This document shows, piece after piece, positions 8,254 to 13,086 of a stretch of DNA of 13,086 nt (positions are counted from its first letter, which is position 1; every line of letters starts with the position of its first letter). The stretch is from an uncultured Eubacteriales bacterium. Lineage in GTDB: Bacteria > Bacillota > Clostridia > Oscillospirales > CAG-272. A model generated the notes under the pieces. The model was not told where the DNA came from, did no database searches, and saw only the letters and a program-made list of their open reading frames with translations. Both the position numbers and the translations under genes were made by a program. The DNA lies in NCBI GenBank assembly GCA_934467435.1, contig CAKSLR010000035.1, positions 1-13,086 of the forward strand. The letters are read 5' to 3'.

Positions 8254-8272
8254 TTGCAAAAAACGTTTGCAA
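8254..8272. promoter_or_regulatory. Palindrome, candidate operator between hom and thrC
   Basis: TTGCAAA and TTTGCAA form a perfect 7-bp inverted repeat around AAACG. It lies just upstream of the predicted thrC -35 box (about -60 to -42) and inside the predicted hom leader, 4 nt before its ribosome binding site. TTGC recurs at 8279 and in a TTTTGCAAAA palindrome at 8333-8342. This fits an operator for a regulator of both units, or a weak leader-RNA hairpin; the spacer is AT-rich, so chance is possible. Confidence 0.4.
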
Positions 8273-8278
8273 AAACTA

Positions 8279-8307
8279 TTGCATTTCAATAAAAAAGCGT
8301 GTATAAT
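8279..8307 (+). promoter_or_regulatory. Sigma-A-type promoter of thrC-thrB-mutY
   Basis: TTGCAT (8279-8284), a 17-nt spacer and a perfect TATAAT (8302-8307) predict a start near 8314 and a leader of about 55 nt before the thrC ATG. It overlaps the opposing hom promoter. Confidence 0.72.
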
Positions 8308-8320
8308 GGATAATGAAGAT

Positions 8321-8349
8321 AGTGTAACACAATTTTGCAAAAAAATCAA
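8321..8349 (-). promoter_or_regulatory. Sigma-A-type promoter of hom-lysC-asd
   Basis: On the minus strand TTGATT (8349-8344) is followed after 17 nt by TACACT (8326-8321). The predicted start is near 8314 with a leader of about 80 nt. The spacer holds the palindrome TTTTGCAAAA (8333-8342). Polymerase bound here would cover the thrC promoter and vice versa. Confidence 0.6.
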
Positions 8350-8368
8350 GAGGGGATTTTACAGATTC

Positions 8369-9832
8369 ATGGAATACTTCAGCACAAGAAATTCCGCCCA
8401 TCGTGTCTCCCCCGCCGAAGCCATCCGAAGGGGACTTGCACCGGACGGCGGATTGTATATGCCTGCCGAATTTCCACCCTTCCCCATGGCAGAATTACCC
8501 CGCATGTCGGTCGCGGAGATTGCCGTTTCCGTCCTCTCCCGCCTTTTTGACGATTTTTCGGAGGAGGAACTTTCCCGCGCCGTCCATGCGGCGTATGACG
8601 GTGCGTTCCCCGGCGGCGACATCGCCCCGCTTCACACGCTCTCCCGGGTACAGGTCATGGAACTGTTTCACGGTCCGACCTGCGCTTTCAAAGATGTGGC
8701 GCTTTCCCTTTTGCCGCACCTGCTCACCGCCGCCGCCCGAAAATGCGGGGTCAATGAGGAAATCTGTATTCTGACCGCCACCAGCGGCGACACGGGCAGT
8801 GCCGCGCTTTCCGGTTTTTCGGATGTGGCGGGCACCCGCGTGTTTGTATTCTACCCGGAAAACGGGGTCAGCCCCGCGCAGCGGAAGCAAATGGTCACCT
8901 GCCCCGGCAAAAACACCGCCGTATGTGCGGTGAAGGGCAATTTTGACGATGCCCAAAGCGGCGTTAAGGCAATCTTCGCCTCCTGCCCGCCGCCGCGGGG
9001 CATGCGCTGGTCGAGCGCCAATTCCATCAACATCGGGCGGCTCGCGCCGCAGGTTACCTATTATTTCAAGGCATACCGCGACCTGCTTGCCGACGGCAGC
9101 ATCGTGCCCGGAGAACGGGTCAACTTTGTAGTGCCGACCGGCAATTTCGGGGATATTCTTGCCGGGTATTTTGCCGGGCAGATGGGGCTGCCGGTCGGAC
9201 GCCTGATCTGTGCCTCCAACGCCAACCGCGTCCTGTATGACTTTTTCCGCACGGGCTGTTATGACCGACGCCGGGAATTTCATCTGACGCAATCCCCCTC
9301 CATGGACATTCTGGTTTCCAGTAATCTCGAGCGGCTGCTTTACCTCTTCTGCGGTGCGGAGGAGACCGCCGCCATGATGAAAGAACTGAAAGAAAAAGGA
9401 GTCTATACCGTCTCCCGCGCCGCGCACACCGCCATGCAGCGGGAGTTCTTTGCCGGGTGGGCAGACGATGCCCGCACGGCGGACGTGATCCGCGAGGTGT
9501 ACCGCACCGAGGGGTATCTGATGGATCCGCATACCGCGGTGGGATATGCCGCGTACCTAGACTTTCTTACCTCCGGCGTGGCAGACCGCGCCGTTACGGT
9601 GCTGCTTGCCACTGCCTCTCCCTTCAAATTTTCTTCCGCCGTGCTGCAGGCGCTCGGGGAGGACGGCGGCACGGGGGATGAAACGGATATGGAAAGGCTT
9701 TCCCGCCTGAGCGGCGCCCCCATTCCCCCTCCGCTTGCCGCACTGCACGACCTGCCGGTGCGCCACACAGCACACTGCCGCCCGGACGAAATGGCGGATT
9801 TTATCCGAAATGTAACGGAGGGGCAGTCATGA
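8369..9832 (+). CDS. thrC: Threonine synthase (487 aa)
   Basis: PLP enzyme converting O-phosphohomoserine to threonine. The N-terminus 'MEYFSTRNSAHRVSPAEAI' and 'LAPDGGLYMP' (23-32) are typical. 'HGPTCAFKDVAL' (101-112) carries the PLP-binding Lys108. 'TATSGDTGSAAL' (136-147), 'SSANSINIGRLAPQ' (215-228), 'PTGNFGDILAGY' (256-267) and 'SPSMDILVSSNLERLL' (309-324) complete the fold; the length is normal for this class. The ATG at 8369 has only a weak AGGGG about 13 nt upstream, poorer than its neighbours. The frame is open far upstream (to 7136), but this is antisense to hom. thrB starts within its stop codon (ATGA). Confidence 0.96.
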   Translation: MEYFSTRNSAHRVSPAEAIRRGLAPDGGLYMPAEFPPFPMAELPRMSVAEIAVSVLSRLFDDFSEEELSRAVHAAYDGAFPGGDIAPLHTLSRVQVMELFHGPTCAFKDVALSLLPHLLTAAARKCGVNEEICILTATSGDTGSAALSGFSDVAGTRVFVFYPENGVSPAQRKQMVTCPGKNTAVCAVKGNFDDAQSGVKAIFASCPPPRGMRWSSANSINIGRLAPQVTYYFKAYRDLLADGSIVPGERVNFVVPTGNFGDILAGYFAGQMGLPVGRLICASNANRVLYDFFRTGCYDRRREFHLTQSPSMDILVSSNLERLLYLFCGAEETAAMMKELKEKGVYTVSRAAHTAMQREFFAGWADDARTADVIREVYRTEGYLMDPHTAVGYAAYLDFLTSGVADRAVTVLLATASPFKFSSAVLQALGEDGGTGDETDMERLSRLSGAPIPPPLAALHDLPVRHTAHCRPDEMADFIRNVTEGQS

Positions 9833-10719
9833 AAACGGTTACGGTCCGCGTACCCGCCACCACCGCCAATATGGGGCCGGGCTTTGATTCGCTCGGCTGC
9901 GCCCTGTCTTTATATAACAGCTTTACCTTCCGACGGGCGGAGAGGACATCGGTCAGTGGCTGTGACCCCGCCTATGCGGGGGAAGACAACCTTGCCCTGC
10001 AAGCCTTCCGCGCCGCCTGCCGGGCGGCGGATGTCACGCCGCCGCCGGTTGCCCTGCACATCACTGCCCACGTGCCCGTTTCCCGCGGGCTCGGCTCTTC
10101 CGCCACGCTGCTGGTCGGCGGCGCAATGGGGGCGCGGGCGCTCCTCTCCCTGTCGCTTTCGGAAGAAGAGATTTTTTCCCTTGTCAACCGCATGGAGGGG
10201 CACCCCGATAATGTGGCTCCCGCCCTGTTTGGTGGGCTGCGTGCCTCGATGCAGGAGGAGGGCGTTCCCTTTTCCCTGCCTCTTGTGCTGCATCCGTCTC
10301 TTCGCTTTTGTGCGCTCATACCCGATTATGAGGTCAAGACCCATGCCGCGCGGGATGTGCTGCCGGCAAGCGTGCCGTTTTCCGATGCAACGGCAAACGG
10401 CGCCCATGTCGCCATGACCGTGGCGGCGCTGGCAACGGGGGACGGTGCGGTACTTGCCCGCGCCATGACCGACCGCCTGCACGAGCCGTATCGCACACCG
10501 CTGATGCCCGAGTTTGACGCGGTGAAGTCCGCCGCCAACGGTGCCGGGGCGCTTGCCTTCTTTCTCAGTGGCAGCGGCTCCACCTGCATGGCAATTTACC
10601 GCAACGATGCCTTTCCGGCAGAACTGGAAGCCCGTCTTTCGGGGCTTTCGCACCACTGGCGCGTGCTGCCGCTTATGCCGGATCCGGTGGGAGCGGATGT
10701 CCGCATCACCGAGGAATAA
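9829..10719 (+). CDS. thrB: Homoserine kinase (296 aa)
   Basis: GHMP-family kinase making O-phosphohomoserine for ThrC. 'VPATTANMGPGFDSLGCAL' (8-26) is the homoserine-kinase N-terminal motif. 'PVSRGLGSSATLLVGG' (83-98) is the GHMP ATP-binding loop, 'GHPDNVAPALFGG' (124-136) follows, and 'LSGSGST' (246-252) is the C-terminal glycine-rich motif. Length is standard. The ATG overlaps the thrC stop by 4 bp, with GGAGGGG (9817-9823) ahead of it, so the two are probably coupled. Cytosolic. Confidence 0.96.
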   Translation: MKTVTVRVPATTANMGPGFDSLGCALSLYNSFTFRRAERTSVSGCDPAYAGEDNLALQAFRAACRAADVTPPPVALHITAHVPVSRGLGSSATLLVGGAMGARALLSLSLSEEEIFSLVNRMEGHPDNVAPALFGGLRASMQEEGVPFSLPLVLHPSLRFCALIPDYEVKTHAARDVLPASVPFSDATANGAHVAMTVAALATGDGAVLARAMTDRLHEPYRTPLMPEFDAVKSAANGAGALAFFLSGSGSTCMAIYRNDAFPAELEARLSGLSHHWRVLPLMPDPVGADVRITEE

Positions 10720-11937
10720 ATGATGAAGCAACCCAAAAAAACCTCCCCGGGCGGCGCCCCTTCGGGCGCCGCGGCGGGGGCGCCGAACAACGCGCCGACC
10801 GAACAGAAAAATCCCCTGCCGGATGCCGCACCCGCCCTGCAGGGCGGGCAGCCGCTTTCCGAAATTGCGGCGCCGCTTGTTGCCTGGTACCGGGAACGCG
10901 CGCGCCCGCTGCCCTGGCGGCAACAGAAAAGTGCCTATCACGTCTGGCTATCGGAAGTCATGCTGCAACAAACCCGCATTGAGGCGGTGCGCAGGTATTA
11001 CGACCGTTTTCTTGCGGCGGCACCCGACATTCCTTCCCTTGCCGCCCTTTCCGACGACCGCCTGATGAAACTGTGGGAGGGGCTTGGCTACTACAGCCGC
11101 GCGCGGAACCTGCGCCGCGCCGCCGTGGTTTTGTGCGAATCTTACGGCGGGGAAATGCCGCGCGACTATGCGGCAATCCGCGCCCTGCCCGGTATCGGCG
11201 ATTACACCGCCGGGGCGATTGCCTCGATTGCCTTCGGGCTGCCTTACCCCGCGCCGGATGGCAACGTGGCGCGGGTGCTGACCCGCCTGACGGGCGACCG
11301 CGCCGACATTTTGCGGCAAGATACCAAAAAACGCCTGCGCGAGAGCCTTGTGCCGCTCTACCGTGAGGCAACTGCCCCCGTCACCCCGGCGGCGCTGACA
11401 GAGGGGCTGATGGAACTGGGCGAGACCGTCTGTATTCCGAACGGCACACCGCGCTGCGACCTTTGCCCGCTTTTCAACCTTTGCCGCGCGCGGGCGGAAG
11501 AAAGCTGGGGTGAAATTCCCGTCCGCCAAAAAAAGACCAAGCGCCGGACGGTGCATAAACTGGTGCTTCTTTTGCGAGAGGAGGACGGCAGGTTTGCCGT
11601 CCGCCGCCGCCCGGAGGACGGGCTGCTGGCGGGGCTTTGGGAACTGCCGAACATCGACCTACCGGAGCGTGAGAGCGCCGAGGCGTGCGATGCGCTGGCG
11701 CGCTCTTTTTGCCGGGAAAACGGGCTTCGCGCGGCAGAAGGCGCCGTGCTGGAGGACGCGCGGCACATTTTCACGCACCTGGAGTGGCAGATGCAGGGAT
11801 ATTACCTGAATGTCACGTGCACCGCGCCCGCCGGGGAGACGGAACTTTGCTTCGCCACCCCCGCCGAACTGCACACCGCCTATGCCCTGCCATCGGCATT
11901 CCGCGCCTTTTGCCGCGTGATTTTCGGGGAAACATGA
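10720..11937 (+). CDS. mutY: Adenine DNA glycosylase MutY with low-complexity N-terminal extension (405 aa)
   Basis: Removes adenine mispaired with 8-oxoguanine. The HhH-GPD glycosylase core begins near residue 46: 'LPWR' (64-67), 'SEVMLQQTRIE' (78-88) with catalytic-type Glu79, 'GLGYYSRARNL' (121-131), the HhH 'LPGIGDYTAGAIASIAFG' (156-173) and 'PDGNVARVLTRL' (179-190) with Asp180. An iron-sulphur cluster motif C-x7-C-x2-C-x5-C (238, 246, 249, 255) and a NUDIX-like 8-oxoG-recognition domain (about 275-405, 'GLWELP') follow. The first 45 residues are rich in Gly, Ala, Pro and Asn and are not part of the usual protein. There is no later ATG, GTG or TTG before the core, and the SD GAGGAA in the end of thrB is well placed, so the extension appears real. 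It starts directly after the thrB TAA (TAAATGATG), so it is probably cotranscribed with thrCB. Confidence 0.95.
   Translation: MMKQPKKTSPGGAPSGAAAGAPNNAPTEQKNPLPDAAPALQGGQPLSEIAAPLVAWYRERARPLPWRQQKSAYHVWLSEVMLQQTRIEAVRRYYDRFLAAAPDIPSLAALSDDRLMKLWEGLGYYSRARNLRRAAVVLCESYGGEMPRDYAAIRALPGIGDYTAGAIASIAFGLPYPAPDGNVARVLTRLTGDRADILRQDTKKRLRESLVPLYREATAPVTPAALTEGLMELGETVCIPNGTPRCDLCPLFNLCRARAEESWGEIPVRQKKTKRRTVHKLVLLLREEDGRFAVRRRPEDGLLAGLWELPNIDLPERESAEACDALARSFCRENGLRAAEGAVLEDARHIFTHLEWQMQGYYLNVTCTAPAGETELCFATPAELHTAYALPSAFRAFCRVIFGET
10744..10780 (+). repeat. Strong GC hairpin inside the start of mutY
   Basis: GCGGCGCCC (10751-10759) pairs perfectly with GGGCGCCGC (10764-10772) around a CTTC loop. 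After a small internal loop CCCC (10745-10748) pairs with GGGG (10776-10779). It is preceded by seven A and has no T-run after it, so it is not a working plus-strand terminator. It encodes part of the low-complexity extension of MutY and could be a captured terminator or intergenic element, or could slow translation. Confidence 0.7.
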
Positions 11938-12152
11938 AAAAAGCCGCGCCATGGCGGGAAGAATAAAAGAAACCCGCATGACCCGCGCAAGATGACGGGG
12001 CGAAAAAGAATCCCCGAAGGAAAAACCACGCTGCCCACGCACTCGAAACTGTGCCGGGTGCCTTGCCGGCAGCGAGGGGCGCGGGTACCATTCCTTTCAC
12101 CAACCATCCGCCGGGAGGGTGGAAACAAAACAGAGAAAAAGGAGAAAAGAAC
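11938..12152. other. Intergenic region between mutY and the small membrane protein gene
   Basis: No convincing gene. Short hairpins are present (TGCCGG/CCGGCA at 12052-12071; CGCCATGGCG near 11946-11956). Read on the minus strand, the second is followed by a T-run (a weak candidate terminator for leftward transcripts). A poor promoter-like pair, TTGCCG (12064-12069) and TACCAT (12086-12091), is the only plus-strand candidate seen. No T-run terminator after mutY was found. Confidence 0.4.
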
Positions 12153-12476
12153 ATGGGACAACACGGAACTTTGTTCGGTGTGATTTTGGGAGCGGTGATT
12201 GTAGGCGCGACCCTGACCATCAAGGACGCCCTTGACGACCCCGAAACCGCCGCGAACGTGCGCCGCAAGGTGGCGGAAGGCTGCCAAACGGTAAAAACCA
12301 AAATCTGCGAGGGCGGCGCTGCCTTGCGTGAAAAAATGGAGGAGGGCGGCACGTGCTACCGCCGGTGCCGCCACCCCCTGTATTTCCGCCGCCCGAATCC
12401 TCCTCCGAAGAGGCAAGAATCACATCCGCGGCGGAAAACAGGATCACCCGGATCCGAGGGGTTTCGTAACGCATGA
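12153..12476 (+). CDS. Small single-span membrane protein, unknown function (107 aa; C-terminus doubtful)
   Basis: I do not recognise this gene with certainty. AAGGAG (12139-12144) stands 8 nt before the ATG. Residues 6-24 ('TLFGVILGAVIVGATLTI') form one membrane helix. It is followed by a charged amphipathic segment, 'KDALDDPETAANVRRKVAEG' and on to 'REKMEE' (about 64), a layout like the YtxH-type small envelope/stress proteins of Bacillota. After about residue 67 the sequence turns abruptly Arg/Pro-rich ('CYRRCRHPLYFRRPNPPPKR'), as expected of an out-of-frame read. This tail lies antisense to the minus-strand peptide gene at 12474. The natural end may be near 12350, with an indel or a sequencing error there; another plus frame through the same stretch ends at the TAA at 12467-12469. 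Confidence 0.55.
   Translation: MGQHGTLFGVILGAVIVGATLTIKDALDDPETAANVRRKVAEGCQTVKTKICEGGAALREKMEEGGTCYRRCRHPLYFRRPNPPPKRQESHPRRKTGSPGSEGFRNA
12220..12474 (-). CDS. Short peptide, 'YExP...DVIxxS' type with Gly-rich tail (84 aa as read)
   Basis: The N-terminus 'MRYETPRIRVILFSAADVI' followed by 'LASSEEDSGGG' and a Gly/Thr-rich stretch resembles, from memory, short uncharacterised peptides common in gut Clostridia (pattern YExPxIxVxxFxxxDVIxxS). It starts 17 nt after the stop of the surface-protein gene on the same strand, with AGGAAA just upstream, which suggests cotranscription. After about residue 42 the read becomes Arg/Pro/Phe-rich and antisense to the membrane-protein gene, so the real end is probably near 12350; a one-base shift would bring in a TAG right after the Gly-rich tail. 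Function unknown. Confidence 0.45.
   Translation of the reverse strand: MRYETPRIRVILFSAADVILASSEEDSGGGNTGGGGTGGSTCRPPPFFHARQRRPRRFWFLPFGSLPPPCGARSRRFRGRQGRP
12345..12372. repeat. Inverted repeat at the junction of two convergent small genes
   Basis: GGCGGCAC (12345-12352) and GTGCCGCC (12365-12372) are perfect 8-bp arms around 12 nt. It lies exactly where both overlapping reading frames lose credible coding character. There is no T-run, so it is not an intrinsic terminator. Part of it encodes the Gly codons of the minus-strand peptide, so the repeat may be incidental. Confidence 0.45.
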
Positions 12477-12491
12477 AAGTTTCCTGCCGGA

Positions 12492-13086
12492 TTACGTCAT
12501 GTCCGGAGTCAAGCCTTCGTAGTAGTTCCCCTGACCGACCGCATTAACGGCACGGCAGAATACCAACATGGAGTCAAGGAGCGCCAGCAGTCTGGTATTC
12601 TCCGGATCCTCGGCATGCATACGGGCAACATAGGACTCGACACTGTAGGTGAGAACGCCGCTGGCATCCTTGCCCTCGTGATCCACTACCTTGAAGTAGT
12701 ACTTTGTACGATAGTTGGCAGCGGAAACGGTAAGCGGCATCATCATGTGGGTGAAAGGAAGTTCCTCATCCCCATCGCCGGTACCGTATTCGTCTCTCAT
12801 GTCGAACATACGGTAGTAATGCGGGCTGCTGAAGTTCGGATTGGTATCCACCAGCACACGCCAACCGGCAGCGTTGCCGTTCACGTTCAGCGCGACCATG
12901 ATATTCATCTGCGAACCGATCCAGACCGTTGCGCCAGCCACCTCGGCTCTTGCGCCTTCCAGTTCGGTCATGTTCGACACATCCTCTGCCTCAATCTTCG
13001 GCAGTCTCGAAATGCCGTCCGGCAGAGATTCATTTGCCGGAGCGCCCCCGATACCGAAATACTTCTGCACGGCGGCAGCGTAATCA
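12492..13086 (-). CDS. C-terminal fragment of a large, probably extracellular protein (197 aa visible)
   Basis: The frame is open to the right edge and begins '..DYAAAVQKYFGIGGAPANE', so the in-frame GTG at 13070 is not its start. The 'YAxAxQxYFG' helix, a beta-rich middle ('GWRVLVDTNP', 'YYRMFDMRDEYG', 'PFTHMMMPLTVSAANYRTKYYFKVV') and a final helix 'RLLALLDSMLVFCRAVNAV' resemble, from memory, the C-terminal region of long secreted or surface proteins in gut Clostridia. The last helix looks like a diverged copy of the first, consistent with repeating units. No LPXTG motif, transmembrane anchor or dockerin is seen at the C-terminus ('EGLTPDMT'). Composition is less GC-rich at wobble positions than the thr genes. 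Signal peptide and catalytic domains, if any, lie outside the window. Confidence 0.8.
   Translation of the reverse strand, partial: DYAAAVQKYFGIGGAPANESLPDGISRLPKIEAEDVSNMTELEGARAEVAGATVWIGSQMNIMVALNVNGNAAGWRVLVDTNPNFSSPHYYRMFDMRDEYGTGDGDEELPFTHMMMPLTVSAANYRTKYYFKVVDHEGKDASGVLTYSVESYVARMHAEDPENTRLLALLDSMLVFCRAVNAVGQGNYYEGLTPDMT

Noticed and set aside
7136..8368. Upstream in-frame extension of thrC (about 411 codons)
   Set aside because: It is antisense to hom, crosses the thrC promoter, and the family N-terminus starts at the ATG at 8369.
8234..8368. T-box, lysine or SAM riboswitch in the hom/thrC spacer
   Set aside because: The leaders are only about 55-80 nt, AT-rich, and show no T-box motif or terminator hairpin.
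8495..9532. Minus-strand frame of 345 codons opposite thrC
   Set aside because: Antisense shadow of threonine synthase with no recognisable domain.
10744..10780. Intrinsic terminator between thrB and mutY
   Set aside because: The hairpin is strong but no T-run follows it and it lies within the mutY coding sequence.
9910..10941. Minus-strand frame of 343 codons opposite thrB and mutY
   Set aside because: Antisense shadow; Arg/Gly-rich and without domains.
11431..11485. C-x7-C spacing in the MutY iron-sulphur motif as an anomaly
   Set aside because: The usual spacing is x6, but a 'CxPNGxPxC' variant is, as far as I recall, common in Bacillota MutY; not novel.

Overview
The window looks like a piece of a moderately GC-rich Bacillota (Clostridia-type, probably gut-associated) chromosome. 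This rests on strong AGGAGG-type ribosome binding sites, TTGnnn-N17-TAnnnT promoters in short AT-rich spacers, a mix of ATG, GTG and TTG starts, and protein families typical of that group: an asymmetric ABC exporter pair, a short ABC-F protein, and a secreted protein with a 'YAxAxQxYFG' motif. The genus cannot be read from the sequence. No rRNA, tRNA, CRISPR array, insertion sequence or phage gene was seen.

Left block (1-3000, minus strand): two adjacent ABC exporter half-transporters. The complete 582-aa subunit (1180-2928) has degenerate ATPase residues. The second subunit (1-1177) runs off the left edge after its membrane domain. They are 2 nt apart and very likely form one heterodimeric exporter, driven by a good promoter at 2972-3000.

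ABC-F block (3062-4768, plus strand): a divergent promoter drives an ABC-F ATPase with a TTG start. One composite ATP site of this protein is intact and the other is degenerate throughout, including Arg in place of the NBD2 catalytic Glu. A hairpin with T-runs on both sides separates it from the convergent asd gene.

Aspartate-family block (4767-10719): hom-lysC-asd run leftwards with 4-bp (hom/lysC) and 15-nt (lysC/asd) junctions. thrC-thrB run rightwards with a 4-bp overlap. Together they encode aspartate kinase, aspartate-semialdehyde dehydrogenase, homoserine dehydrogenase, homoserine kinase and threonine synthase, which is the whole route from aspartate to threonine, with the lysine and methionine branch points. 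The two transcription units diverge from a spacer of about 135 bp. In it the two predicted promoters overlap, start at nearly the same base, and flank a TTGCAAA-N5-TTTGCAA palindrome. mutY follows thrB with no gap and has an unusual low-complexity N-terminal extension that contains a strong DNA hairpin.

Right block (11938-13086): a small single-span membrane protein on the plus strand converges on, and overlaps antisense with, a short Gly-rich-tailed peptide gene on the minus strand. The peptide gene lies 17 nt downstream of the C-terminal fragment of a large, probably extracellular protein that enters from the right edge. The overlap region (about 12340-12470) is the least well explained part of the window. 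The rest is mostly core metabolism and repair, so I do not claim a new defence or mobile system here.
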